64,000 nt of DNA from Isoetes taiwanensis (GCA_021234155.1 JAJEKV010000005.1:10656572-10720571), one strand, 5' to 3'. Shown: positions 12,352 to 23,628, numbered from the stretch's first letter. Notes: a model not told the origin generated them from the sequence alone. Program-made: numbers and translations.

Positions 12352-12413
12352 CCTGAATCCCCCTTGAAAACATCAATGGCACTCAACAGGCCTGCACCAA
12401 ATCTGCTTGCCAT
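12352..12413 (-). pseudogene. copia gag, N-terminal codons cut off by the transposon
   Basis: The ATG (complement of 12411-12413) lies 12 bp from the primer-binding site. It opens a frame that runs for 20 codons to the CACTA border. The same frame continues at 3243 leftwards when one CCT is removed. This is the true gag start, and it shows that the downstream gag ORF is N-terminally incomplete only because of the insertion. Confidence 0.88.
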
Positions 12414-12425
12414 TTGTCTCAACCT

Positions 12426-12438
12426 GGCTCTGATACCA
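12426..12438 (-). other. copia primer-binding site (initiator tRNA-Met type)
   Basis: On the minus strand the sequence is TGGTATCAGAGCC, the usual plant copia PBS complementary to the initiator tRNA-Met. It lies one base from the LTR border at 12440 and upstream of the gag ATG at 12413. Confidence 0.93.
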
Positions 12439-12439
12439 C

Positions 12440-12967
12440 TGTTAGAAATAAGCAGTGAATAGAACCAATATCATGTAACAATGTTAGATTTTCTTGGATT
12501 GATAAACACCTCAATCTAATAGCATAAGATGATTTTACATTCAACTCAACAAAAACCAATTGTATAACACTAGCCAAGTCACTTCTTCAACTTGTCATTA
12601 ACATTGGCAATTATGACCATTGGAAATAATCTTAGCATTACTGTTCATATGAGATCGATGAGGATACTGTAGCTTCAAACTTCAAATAGGTCATTCAATT
12701 TCAAATCGATTCATACCTGCTTCACGATTGCTCCTGCTGATTTCCAATGAATACCTAACCTCTGTATTACATCTTTATTTATCTTTGCAGTCCGACGGTC
12801 AAGCCAGACCGTCGATTGGCTCTTCATGTCTTCGTCATACTGAATCGATTCATTTGAACCGAAATTGGCTCCATTGACAGGTGCTTTAGGTGCTCAAACT
12901 TCTTAGGTGCTTTAAGTGCTATCTCACCTTTGTCACCGAATTTCCTTGAATATTTTCCCATATTTTC
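12440..12967 (-). repeat. copia 5' LTR (outer end not resolved)
   Basis: The LTR begins at TGTTAG on the plus strand (CTAACA as its 3' end on the minus strand), directly beside the primer-binding site. At 12968 the sequence changes abruptly to LINE coding sequence. No matching TG end is visible there, so the LTR is probably truncated or interrupted at this point. The partner LTR is outside the window. Confidence 0.75.
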
Positions 12968-15206
12968 GATGATGAGTGTCGGGAGCTCAGACGCACACTC
13001 CGGCAAGTCACTGATCCCACCACCCGCCCACAGGCCATCAGTCAATACCGCTCCTTTCTCAAGGACAAGAAAACCAGATTTCTTGCAGAGCATCAGTAAC
13101 ATATGTTTGGTCTCTTGGATCGGCACCCCAAGACATTCTGGAGAAGGATCTTGAGCAAGACTGCACAGCCCACAGGGAACATCACCTCGGAGCAATGGGT
13201 ATAGTACTTGCAACAGCTTTACGACCCGCTCGGGGGCCGGACACCAGTCCCTCCGACCGATGTCAATCTAAGCTTGGGTAAAATGAAATGGCCTTTTAAT
13301 ATTATGATGTAAGGCAACATCAGAGAGCATTATTTGGCAAGCCAGAATGTTCATACTACAATAATAGATTATGACTTTGATTCTCCGATAGAGAGTACCA
13401 TTGTGGATATATATGTCCAAACATTTTATTGTGAAATGGTTGCTCCATTGGCAAGCTCCCCGTGCATCTTGCGCCTCAACACCCTGTGTGCCCCACGGAC
13501 CCTCGACTACGATCGCGGGGACCTATGCCCACCGGGCCGAGAGATGCTTTGGAAGAGCCCGCTCACGGGCGAACCTCGGGCGCTACCACCTTCCCCTTAG
13601 CAGATGGTTCGATGATGAGTGTCGGGAGCTCAGACGCACACTCCGGCAAGTCACTGATCCCACCACCCGCCCACAGGCCATCAGTCAATACCGCTCCTTC
13701 CTCAAGGACAAGAAAACCAGATTTCTTGCAGAGCATCAGTAACATATGTTTGGTCTCTTGGATCGGCACCCCAAGACATTCTGGAGAAAGATCTTGAGCA
13801 AGACTGCACAGCCCACAGGGAACATCACCTCGGAGCAATGGGTATAGTACTTTGCAGCAGCCTTTTTGACCCGCTTCGGGGGCGGACACATCCCTCCGAC
13901 CGATGTCAATCTAAGCTTGGGTAAAATGAAATGGCCTTTTAATATTATGATGTAAGGCAACATCAGAGAGCATTATTTGGCAAGCCAGAATGTTCATACT
14001 ACAATAATAGATTATGACTTTGATTCTCCGATAGAGAGTACCATTGTGGATATATATGTCCAAACATTTTATTGTGAAATGGTTGCTCCATTGGCAAGCT
14101 CCCCGTGCATCTACTGCCTCAACACCCCAGGTGCCCCAGCTGGGCCTGGACTACGACCGTGCAGGGACCTATGCCCAGCTGCTGAGAGATGCTTTGGAAG
14201 AGCCCGCTCACGGCGAACCTCGGGCGCTACCACCTTCCCCGCAACAGATGGTTCGATGATGAGTGTCGGGAGCTCAGACGCACACTCTGGCGAGTCACTG
14301 ATCCCACCACCCACCCAGAGGCCATCAATCAATACCGCTCCTTCCTCAAGGACAAGAAAACCAGATTTCTTGCAGAGCATCAGTAACAGATGTTTTGTCT
14401 CTTGGATCGGCACCCCAAGACATTCTGGAGAAGGATCTTGAGCAAGACTACACAGCCCACAGGGAACATCACCTCGGAGCAATGGGTATAGTACTTGCAA
14501 CAGCTTTACGACCCGCTCGAACAGCTTTACGACCCGCTCGGGGGCCGGACACCAGTCCCTCCGACCGATGTCAATCTAAGCTTGGGTAAAATGAAATGGC
14601 CTTTTAATATTATGATGTAAGGCAACATCAGAGAGCATTATTTGGCAAGCCAGAATGTTCATACTACAATAATAGATTATGACTTTGATTCTCCGATAGA
14701 GAGTACCATTGTGGATATATATGTCCAAACATTTTATTGTAAAATGGTTGCTCCATTGGCAAGCTCCCCGTGCATCTACTGCCTCAACACCCCAGGTGCC
14801 CCAGCTGGGCCTGGACTACGACCGTGCAGGGACTTATGCCCAGCTGCTGAGAGATGCTTTGGAAGAGCCCGCTCACGGTGAACCTCGGGCGCTACCACCT
14901 TCCCCGCAATAGATGGTTCGATGATGAGTGTCGGGAGCTCAAACGCACACTCCGGCAAGTCACTGATCCCACCACCCGCCCACAGGCCATCAGTGAATAC
15001 CGCTCCTTCCTCAAGGACAAGAAAACCAGATTTCTTGCAGAGCATCAGTAACAGATGTTTGATCTCTTGGATCGGCACCCCAAGACATTCTGGAGAAGGA
15101 TCTTGAGCAAGACTGCACAGCCCACAGGGAACATCACCTTGGAGCAATAGGTATAGTACTTGCAACAGATTTACGACCCGCTCGGGGGCCGGACACCAGT
15201 CCCTCC
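12968..15206 (+). repeat. chimeric tandem array: LINE segments plus a 185-bp non-LINE segment
   Basis: A leading partial unit (12968-13256) is followed by three full units at 13257-13897, 13898-14562 and 14563-15206. Each full unit holds u (about 185 bp of sequence not found in the other LINE copies), a (LINE sequence corresponding to about 36545-36795, with an internal deletion) and b (LINE sequence corresponding to about 36800-37075). Units are about 641, 665 and 644 bp. The 665-bp one contains a 21-bp local duplication of the AACAGCTTTACGACCC region near 14510-14530. The last b runs without a break into the rest of the LINE. Units are highly similar, so the amplification looks more recent than the decay of the LINE. 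Confidence 0.9.
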
Positions 15207-17142
15207 ACAGATAGGCATGGCTCTGGTCATCACAGAGGGGGATGTCATCATGGACCTACAACATCTAAAATGGGAAGGCAGCAGATTTAGATGGCATACA
15301 GGCGGAACTTCTGAAATGGGCTGGGCCTCCACTGGTGCATGTCCTCACGGCATTATTCAATAAAGCATTGCAAGAAGGCTTCCCTCCGCAGTGGACCACT
15401 AGTAGAGTTGTGCCCATATACAAGGCAGGGGACCCTCAATGCTCGGCCAACTATCGTACTATTATGGTCAGCTCTCTCTTTGCAAAACTGTTGGCTGGCA
15501 TCCTTGAGCAGCAGCTGACAATATGGGTAGAGGAGGCAGATGTGCGAGCTCTCACACAGGCAGGCTTTCGGCCCAGGCATTCCACCATTGATCATATCTT
15601 CACTTTGCGCACATTGATTGAGGATAGCAGGAATCATCGACAAAACCTGTACTGTTGTTTCGTGGATTTCGCAAAAGCTTTTGACACAGTGCGCCGGGAC
15701 AAGTTATAGGACAGACTGCGGCAGCTGGGGACACCCCTTGACTTGCAGAATGCAGTATATAGGCTATACGAGGCATGCTCAGGCCGTATCACATCATCAG
15801 GACCGCCGGTAATCAGTAGTATTGGAGTGCGTCAGGGTTGCCCCCTCTCCCCCACACTCTTTGGCCTATACATTGACCAGTTGGAAGATTGGCTCTCTGA
15901 GCATGGAGGTGTGGGCGCCCATCTCATGCATCACACAATCCAGCAACTCATATATGCTGACGATGTCAACCTCCTACTCCAGAGGACATGCAACATCACC
16001 TGGATGCTCTTGACACTTTTTTCCGATTCACTAGCATGCGAGTTAACTTGGCCAAAACTAGGGTGATGCTAGTTTCATCATCCCGTCAGCCAAGGCTTCC
16101 CTCATTCACTTACCAGGGACAAGATGTAGAGGTGGCTCCGACCTGCAAGCACTTGGGGATCGAGTTCTCTACTATCACCTATTGGGATGCTGCCATCAGG
16201 TTGCGGGTCATGGCGGGTTGGAAAGCACTATATGCCATGCAAAACAACAGCCACAAGGCAGAGTTGTATGCCTGGGGCCACCAGTCACACTTGTTTCGGG
16301 CCTTGGTCGAGCCAGTCCTTTTGTATAGGGCAGAAATGTGGGGTCCGGTGATATCCCTCAACATCTGGAATGACCTCGAGCAGGTGCAGAAAGCCTTCTT
16401 GGCACGAGCCCTTGGGGTAAAGTCCACAGTTCCATACCAGATCCTACTCCAGGAGACATGTTTTCTACCCCTTCAACGGGCTGCATTGGAACGCCATATC
16501 ATTTACTTCCAGAAGGTCGTCGCTATGGGTGATACACGTTTGCCCAACCTTGCTTTGGCCATGGCGATGGGTCCCCAATGCCTGAAAGCCTGCTGGAAGG
16601 ACAAGCAAGCTCAGTGGTTCTCACGCTGGAGTGTACAGGCAAACAGATGCGTACATGTAAGGACAAAGAAGGATCACAAGGCACTTAAGCTGTACCTAGA
16701 TGCTACTTTCCTTCGCAAGCTCTGGGATGCAGATGCTCTGACACACGTTAAGCTTGCACACTATCAGCAGCAAGTCAATCCTAGGCTCACGAGAGGCCCA
16801 CACCAGTAGTTGTACACCCAGTTGCCCATGAAGAAGCGTAGACTTATAGCTTCCATTCGCACGGGTGCACATCGCCTCCGCATTGAGACAGGACATTGCG
16901 CTTGGGAAGCACGAGAGCAAAGGCTTTGCCAGTGTTGCCACCAGGGCACCATTGAGGATGAATGTCATGCCCTCCAGATCTGCCCAGCGTTTGCCCATAT
17001 CCGAGAACAGTATGTTCGATTACTAGTGCCTGGCCAACCGTTGCATGAGTTATTGAATACGGCGTCAGTGGGTTTGTTGGGGTCATACCTCCAGGAGGTT
17101 ATGGATGCACGGACTCAGTTGTGTCCTCCGGGACGGTATTGA
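14748..17142 (+). pseudogene. LINE ORF2 reverse transcriptase (broken)
   Basis: Reverse transcriptase blocks in order: AELLKWAGPPLVHV-like region and VVPIYKAGD (about 15310-15430); FRPRHSTIDHIFTLR; FVDFAKAFDT with the first catalytic Asp (about 15658); GVRQGCPLSPTLFGLYIDQ (about 15825); LIYADDVNLLLQ with the catalytic YADD (about 15950); then the thumb/connection region. The segment at 16810-17142 ends in a Cys/His cluster, LCQCCHQGTIEDECHALQIC, the zf-RVT-like domain. In-frame stops (for example after DKL at 15709 and before 16810) and frame changes near 15330 and 16000 make it a pseudogene. It would copy RNA at a nicked chromosomal target. Confidence 0.9.
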
Positions 17143-17364
17143 ACTGTCCTATACAATTGTACAGCGTGCCAACATACTTATTACTGCTAAGGTTTTTCCC
17201 TCGAAAACCCTTCGGGGCGGGGGTTTTTTAATCCTGTCAGTAATACGCTTGCTGCTCTCTTTTTGTTTGGGTCCCATAGGCCAATCGGTCTCCGTGGACG
17301 CTAAAAAATCTATTATATTCTATTCTATTCTATTCTATTCTATTCTATTCTATTCTATTCTATT
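14748..17364 (+). mobile_element. LINE non-LTR retrotransposon, 5'-truncated, (TTCTA)n tail
   Basis: The element contains the linker after the endonuclease, reverse transcriptase, a C-terminal Cys/His domain, a 3' UTR and a TTCTA pentamer tail (about 17312-17364). No endonuclease is present. The 3' UTR carries a GGGTCCCATAGGCC phrase shared by the LINE 3' ends at 38.6, 56.1 and (diverged) 58.6 kb, so several copies of one LINE family lie in this window. Confidence 0.9.
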
Positions 17365-17985
17365 GTTTTGTCTCTTGCAAGGATGACATTTGGCAATAGT
17401 CCTCATTGCCGGTATTCTCATTTTTCACTTGAGAGAGTGACATGTAAGTACAACCCTTGCAAGTGATTGAAGCTACTCTTGAGTAATGACTTGGAGATAT
17501 CTCAAAAGCAAGATCATCATTTGATGCATCTAAGGTTGCAGATAAAACTCATGCCGCAGCATGGCATGGCACGTGTAAAACTTATCAATACGAACCTCTA
17601 TGGACATATTGGGATGATGCCTTTCTAATTGAATTCGAGAAACAAAGACTTTAGCAGAGAATGTCTCACATGTTGTTTTCCTTTCGAAATGTTAAAAGAA
17701 GTTTGATATTGTCCAATATTTTGACAAGATGTTTGCATTTATAGGGGAATGTCATGTGGAGGTTGTGCATCATCAGTTAAAAGGATACTGGAATTTCAAG
17801 TTTCAACTGCTAAAGTTGGCATGTTAGTCTGTTATCTTGTGCCAAGTGCTTCAATATGTTGATAAGAGTTTCAACATGTGCTTCGTCTTTTCTACATACT
17901 TCACATACCTTATCTTTCTACATACTTCACCTACTCCTATTAACCAAAAGTGTCTGCACAAAACAAAACAAAAAAAATCAGCAAA
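17365..17985. other. spacer between LINE tail and transposase gene
   Basis: About 620 bp without a recognisable gene. It probably includes the 3' end of the minus-strand transposase gene and element flank; I could not find terminal inverted repeats here. Confidence 0.4.
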
Positions 17986-19891
17986 TTAACATATTAGACC
18001 ACTATAAATGTAAGTTTTAGACCCATACCTGATAATGTTGCTATCTTTCATACCTCTTTTTATAGTAAAATACCATATCAAGAAATTCACAGCATCTTCT
18101 GCATTCCTTAGTGGAGTGCTGGACCTTTTTAACATCTCGCTGGTGAGTATCCTCTTTATGACGGCCCCGGCGCCATCATGCTCGCCTTTGCCATGAGAAG
18201 ATGCAAAGAAATTCCATTCCATTTTTATTCCAGTCCTCTCATAAAATCTTCCCAAATAATAGAATGACCTAGAGGACTTGAACTGTGCAGCACATCCATC
18301 TGACCAAAAGACATGGCTTGAGTAATTTATACCTTTAGATGCCAAGTAGTCTGCATGTTTTTGGAGACAATGTTGCACGAAGTCAGTGTCATGTTCGCGA
18401 TCGTCCGACATGTAAAAATGAGTCTCCTTTACTAGCTTACGGTCACCAATCTGGATATTTGGACTTTCATCTCTTCTTGCATGCCTGTACGTGATATGAA
18501 CAAGTATTGAACATTGGTCATTCCTCCAATGTAGTGTTCGAATTTCTTGCTGGATTTTGAAACTGTAATTCTCTGCGAAATCGATAACTGAGATGACTAC
18601 ATCTTATGGAAATGTCTGTAAGCATTCTTTGAACTACTCTGCCTGCCATCTGGCTGTATAGTTATGTGGAATGAATTGCTTGAATACAGCATCAGCATGC
18701 TGTAAACACAGAGCATGATGTATTCTTGTACACCAATTTCATGACATCCTTAGTCTTAACAACTGGTTTTCCACCTTTCTCGACATCTTTTGCATATGTT
18801 TCTTTCACCTAAACATAGTGCAAGTTCGATCAGCATGAAAGCATAAGAAGAAAATGAAAGCAAGAAGTACGATCTGAAACACTTAATTCAAGTAACTAAA
18901 ATAAATACCTTTTCAAAATTCTTCCAATCCATCTTGACATGCTTGCTCCTCTCCTTTGGACATTTCTTAAAACATTTCAGTCCACAAGCACTACATTCGA
19001 GTTGCAAACAAGTCGCTTTATACCATGTTGTTGTATCTTTCTTTGGGCATACCATGGACCTCCACATTTCACTAACACTCATGAACGTATGCTTATAGGC
19101 TTCACAAGTTGGTCCATATCCACAAACATCACACTTACATGTACAATTAGAACCATGCAACTTAGAGTCTCGCCTCATCTTGCTCAAAGCTTGCCTTACA
19201 AATTCTGCTCTCATGTGATAAATACAGCAGCATGTCTCCCTTTCCTTGAGCATCTTTTCTTACTCTCAAGGGAATTCTTAACATTATCAAAAACATGCCT
19301 ATACACATTGAATTCCTTATATCCAATCATGTCAAATTCAAGAAGCTTCTCTGCTGCCCTGGAAACTACCTCTCTTCTATCATCTGGATGTAAGTTAGAA
19401 CATACCTTGTTGATGTAATCCACAATCTGCTTACATAAGCTTTGTTTATACCTAATGCCCACACTTTCCTTATCTTGACATTGTACCAGTGCCTCCTTTT
19501 CAGCCTTCCTTTTCTTCTGCATCTTTCTTCTTGCTGACATAATTCTTCTGCATGCAGTGTTTGGAGATAAACAATTACATGCTTTCTTGCAATCATTAAT
19601 ACATACTGGAGAAATTAGTTCATGCTTGCTACTTCCAATTGGAGATGAGATTGTCTGGCAATTACTTTCATGTACATAACTTTTAGTTTTCGCTTCAAAT
19701 TCAGCTGCATATGTTGCAACAAGATCCATTGAAGCCCAAAGAATTTTGAGGCATAACAGAAATTCATATTGAAGAACCTGCCATAAAAAACAAGAATTGC
19801 ATTCCTCTTTTTTCAGCACCTCCATGCTACTAGAAAGCGGGAGATCATCCCTCCCTAGCGGGATTGATGACATGGCCAAACAAACTTCCAT
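17986..19891 (-). pseudogene. Sola-like DDE transposase (copy 1)
   Basis: Minus-strand blocks in order: a basic, Cys-containing N-terminal part (19891-19211, with an R/K-rich helix RKMQKKRKAEKEA); a zinc-binding block with CCCIYH and NCTCKCDVCG (19253-18888); then the catalytic core. The core has SVIDFAENYSF (about 18575), FWSDGCAAQFKSSR (about 18300) and SSHGKGEHDGAGAVIK (about 18180), which I read as a D-D-D/E triad. The same blocks occur in the second copy at 46117-49081. SDG..QFK and HGKG.xDG motifs are, to my knowledge, features of Sola-type eukaryotic transposases. Exons are in different frames and a stop interrupts the region near 18600, so introns and decay are both likely. The element ends were not found. 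Confidence 0.7.
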
Positions 19892-20061
19892 TTCTGGAGC
19901 CTTTCGAACCTAATTTTGCCCGCGCTCAAAAGAACCCGTCATGGGCATGTTCTTGCAGGGCAAAAATGCACTTACTAAAAAGTAAAGCACCCCATCAGCA
20001 CCCAGTGTCGCCGACATTAAAAATGCCCCCAGCTGCGTGCGTTTACCCTTTATGGGTTTGA

Positions 20062-21480
20062 GATCTAAGGTTCTGTTGTCTTATTCATCAGCCAGAAGTT
20101 GCACTTGCAACCGGGAATATAGCAATAGAGATAGCCATAATTCAAATCAACAAGGATGCTATTGTTATCGCAGAGCTTGGTGAAAAACTGGCAGAGCTTG
20201 TTTTCTATCAATTCGTTTGTACAAGGGTTGTCATTGACTCGTCATCTATCTTCACTTTATTTTGCATTGAATTGAGATAGTTATTTTCCTTTGCATGGAT
20301 ACTTATTTTAGTGCATGTAATTGTTTGTGAAATCTGCATTATTGTTGGCTTTGTAGGCTAAGAAGAATGGAATTCTATACCTCATTTTACATCTAGGGAG
20401 ATATGGTTTTAAACTGCCTTTCCCTTCCTGAGGCTTGTAGTTTGCTTTGATCTCGCAATCAAAGGGTTATTGTGATTGCAAACTGCGTAGTATTTGGCAA
20501 TCAGATTGATTAACTTAATAATGTCTGGATGGTTGCATGGCAGAAGTTGCAATATAATGCAGAAGCAACTGAGGTCGAAATTTCATGAGTAGAAGAAAAT
20601 CGCAGCTGGCCATTTACGCATAAGAAATGACTAGATATGACTACAAGCTTGCAGAGAAAGCTCCGAGATTACCATTTCTGGGCAACTCAGACTGGCATTT
20701 TGTGGATACTTGAGTTATCAATCTCATTATTTTGTGGAACAAACTGTTTAGATTGTCCTATGCATTTAACAAGCAGGTTGAGATGATCCACGTAAACCAG
20801 CATTGCCATTGTCAGATCCATGCTCTCTCCATTATACGATCCATGCTTTATTGCTTCTCTAGAGTATGATTGTACAAAACGTAGCAAAAATAGTGTGCTT
20901 TGAGCTGTGCACATTTTGCAAATGCCCTTGTCAAGCCTAGCTGAATCATGTTATGCTTCAATATGTAGCATAATGACAGGGGGTTTTTTTTGTGTTTTTG
21001 TACGCTTTTCACAAAGATTTTCCTAAGATTTCATGGCGTATTCGAATGGATGTACTAATGCGTACATCTAGAGTGCACCATTTCTTAGTCGTTGATTTAG
21101 CTTTTTTTTTTTTCAATGGTCCAACATCCAAGGGCTCACAACAAAAGCCCTCTTTTTATTTTAGGGCTGAACATGCAAGCCTCGTGATAGCATTTCAGGG
21201 CATTCTTGCAAAAAATTAATGTTCTTGTGATCAGAGTGGAAACAGATTTGGAGTGGAAGCGTTAGTGCTTTAGTGCAGAGGATGATGCGGCCGGATGCTT
21301 GCTTCAGCAGTTTGTGCCATACTATTCAAAGTTTCCATGGCATTCCGGCGCCAAAGCATTTCTTTCGAAGTTTTTTCCAAGGTATGGGTGTACCCGTTTC
21401 ACTTTCCGTTTCCAAGGTATGGGTGTACCCGCCGTTTCTCAGCATCTAAACCCCGGCGTTTTCTTTTTCTTTTACTCTGA
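20062..21480. other. no recognised gene
   Basis: AT-rich sequence with short exon-like stretches (for example 20090-20215 and 20545-20590) that I could not assign to a family. A T-rich tract lies at about 21100. Confidence 0.35.
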
Positions 21481-21593
21481 ACTCCTGTGGGTTCTATCAA
21501 CACTGCACCATTTGGCAATGCCTTCGAGCGCTTATCATCTCTTCTAGCAACGCCACCATTTTTCTTTTCTTCTTTTTCTTCATTATCCCAAGT

Positions 21594-22353
21594 TTGGCGA
21601 CCAATAATCTTGCTGGCTTTGGCAGTCCTTTTAGGCATGGCAGTTCAATTCATGCTGGAGCTGCAGACCCTAGGTTGCTTGGATATGGGACTTCTTTTGA
21701 GCGTGAGAAATTTCCAGGGCTTCAATTTGGGATGCCAGAGAGGAATTTTAAGCCTTTGAATTTTCTTAGCAGGGGTCAGGATTTGGAGCCTGCAACGTTT
21801 AATGCTCAAGATATGAAGAATGTGATTGATATTCTATTAAAATCCAAGAAGAGAAATCCTGTGTTGATAGGGGAGCGAACATTAAGAACTAGCTTGTCAA
21901 AGGAGCTTATGCAGCGCCTGGACAAGTCTGATGTTCCTGAGGTCCTCCATGGGGTCAAGCTACTGTTGTATAATCTCTCTTTCATGTCTAGTTTTCATTC
22001 TAAGGAAGAGATAAACCAGAAAATGAAGGAACTAGGCAAGGCTGTTGAAGACTGTATGCCTACTGGAGCCATTGTCTTCTTGGGGGATCTTCAATGGCTG
22101 GTACAGAAGCCCCTACCTCAAAATGGTTGCTTTACTTTGTCCAACTGCAGCACCTCATTTCAGAGCTGCGAAAACTATATGCAGCTCATGAGGCATCTGG
22201 TAGACTGTGGTTTGTTGGCGTAGCATCCTCCCAGACCTATCTCCATTGTCAAACATGGCATCCGTCCTCTGAAAGCGAATGGGATCTCCAACCTGTTCAT
22301 ACAGCAACTATTTTAAACTTGCGGGCTTCTAGGTGTGTGATACTTTTCTTGTA
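21594..22353 (+). pseudogene. SMXL/SMAX1-like (Clp ATPase-like) gene fragment
   Basis: The frame starting near 21594 reads through a Gly-rich stretch into KSKKRNPVLIGE, then KELMQRLDKSDVPE, GVKLLLYNLSF and GAIVFLGDLQWLV. These match the order in the N-terminal ATPase-like region of SMAX1/SMXL proteins, the repressors degraded in karrikin/strigolactone signalling. Near 22150 the frame shifts and continues as GRLWFVGVASSQTYLHCQ and HPSSESEWDLQPV, also diagnostic. Only about a quarter of an approximately 1000-residue protein is present. The N-terminal double Clp domain, the degron and the EAR motif are missing. It follows a transposase gene and precedes another unrelated gene fragment, which suggests a captured fragment. 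The identification rests on motif memory, not a database search. Confidence 0.82.
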
Positions 22354-22782
22354 AATGCTATTCTGATAACATTGAAGTTCTGTACTTTATGGTCCCTTAG
22401 GTTGTAGATTCCTGTTACCTTTTCACATCTGCCACGTTTTCTGAACTGAACAATGCATTGAACTGTTCACGTTTATTCTGTCTTGACAACTGCTTTGATT
22501 TCCATTCTTGAAGGGCCTTCGCATACCTGAACATTGATAATTGAAGATTTAGATCCAGCAACAAAAACTGCAGAATCATTTATACAGCAAACTTTACCTT
22601 GTTAGATCGCATTTATTTACAAGATAGGGCCCATGTTTCAGCTTGCACAATTTCCGGAACAATTGTGGCAAGCTCTGATATGATTAATGTTCGTAATTTA
22701 AAATCTCCTGCAGCATAGCATCTGTCCACAACATGGTAATACAGCCTATGCATTGCCAGCTCTGCAAATTTTCCTTTTAATC

Positions 22783-22925
22783 TGGGCTGTTGCTGCCTTT
22801 GTTCCAGGTTTTATTTCCCTCTTGGTGATACCTCGGCTGTTGTATATTGTCTATCCTCCTTCAATGAATATGTAAAAGCAGTCCAGATGCTTCAAAATTA
22901 GCAAGGGAAAAGCCAGATCCATAAC
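22783..22925 (+). pseudogene. plastid dicarboxylate transporter (DiT1-like) fragment, downstream part
   Basis: The sequence reads WAVAAFVPGFISLLVIPRLLYI, then VYPPSMN and, after a stop, a SRCFKISKGKAR-like decayed end that resembles the family's SPDA.KLAREK region. DiT1 exchanges 2-oxoglutarate and malate across the plastid inner envelope. In the protein this part follows the part encoded at 22940-23133, so the order is permuted here. Confidence 0.75.
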
Positions 22926-22939
22926 CAGAGGGCTCGCCT

Positions 22940-23133
22940 TGCCCTAGGGATGGCACAGAAAGGAAAATGGGGCATGGCTTATGCTCACTTGTTTTCAGAC
23001 ATCCGTTATTTCCTCTGCCATGTTCTTGACTGCAATGGCTGCCAATCCATTGAGTGTTAACCTTGCTGCAGGAGCAATAGCCCAATATCTTGGACAGATT
23101 GGGCTGTTGCTGCCTTTGTTCCAGGTTTTATTT
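22940..23133 (+). pseudogene. plastid dicarboxylate transporter (DiT1-like) fragment, upstream part
   Basis: The segment contains LTCFQTSVISSAMFLTAMAA and NPLSVNL, a transmembrane segment conserved in the DASS/SODiT1 family, then in a shifted frame SWTDWAVAAFVPGFIS. The last 12 residues repeat the start of the fragment at 22783, so a partial tandem duplication of the same exon is present. A small frameshift lies near 22975 and another near 23085. No more of the gene is seen. Confidence 0.8.
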
Positions 23134-23271
23134 CAAATAAGCTTTAGTGCTTATTTGGTTTCATCTACAGCCAGAGCTCCTTTTTATTTTTCATATTCAA
23201 TTCAAGTCACAGAATTTACGGTAGGTAGCTGTGCTCCTTGTTGCATTGCAAAGTGCCATGGTTAAATATAT

Positions 23272-23628
23272 TTGGATTCAAGGGCTGATTCCTCTCTCAA
23301 GTTTGGCGATGTAGATAAAAATGAGGCAGTTGCAGACGTTGGAAGAGTTTATGGGCATGAGGCAGAGCCTGATAACATTGTTTCAAAAAGATTTTCTTTG
23401 AAAGCTGTGACTATCTATACTGGTCAGGATACCGATGGAAAGGTCGAATGGTCCCACGAAAAATATTCTTTTGAAGAGTATACAAGTGCACAAGCAAGGG
23501 CTACAAATGATCTTTATTATTATACTAGGGTGAGGCAAATTATGATGTCGAAGCTTTCGTCGCTATTGGCTAACTCAGTTGACACTTCTCATCACATGTG
23601 GCAATTTGAAATATATGGTTTGCAATAA
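23272..23628 (+). CDS. unidentified ORF, possible gene fragment
   Basis: An open frame of 118 codons with ordinary amino-acid composition, including FSLKAVTIYTGQDTDGKVEW and ARATNDLYYYTRVRQIMMSK. I do not recognise the family. It directly follows the DiT1 fragment and could be a third captured piece. The ATG is not supported by any context; the open frame may be an exon. Confidence 0.45.
   Translation: MDSRADSSLKFGDVDKNEAVADVGRVYGHEAEPDNIVSKRFSLKAVTIYTGQDTDGKVEWSHEKYSFEEYTSAQARATNDLYYYTRVRQIMMSKLSSLLANSVDTSHHMWQFEIYGLQ

Larger units (their letters stand above)
1..12967 (-). mobile_element. Ty1/copia LTR retrotransposon, interrupted, left end outside window
   Basis: The minus strand reads in copia order: primer-binding site and LTR at the right, then gag, zinc knuckle, protease, integrase and reverse transcriptase running off the left edge. 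Integrase before reverse transcriptase identifies Ty1/copia rather than Ty3/gypsy. The internal region is split in two by the DNA transposon at 3247-12351, so the retrotransposon is the older insertion. Several frameshifts and stops separate the coding blocks, so it is defective. The 3' LTR lies outside the window and the outer edge of the 5' LTR is unclear, so no target duplication can be given. Confidence 0.93.

Noticed and set aside
13563-15165. Repeated minus-strand ORFs of about 110-130 codons in the array
   Set aside because: They are complements of the LINE coding strand; the plus-strand frame matches the LINE linker protein.
12968-15206. Array considered as CRISPR-like or as a coding tandem-repeat protein
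   Set aside because: The unit is about 644 bp with no spacer variation. Its ORFs are LINE reading frames and their complements. CRISPR is not expected in a plant nuclear sequence.
20041-20062. Possible right terminus (GTTTACCC) of the first Sola-like element
   Set aside because: No matching GGGTAAAC with the same 4-bp flank was found to the left, so borders cannot be claimed.
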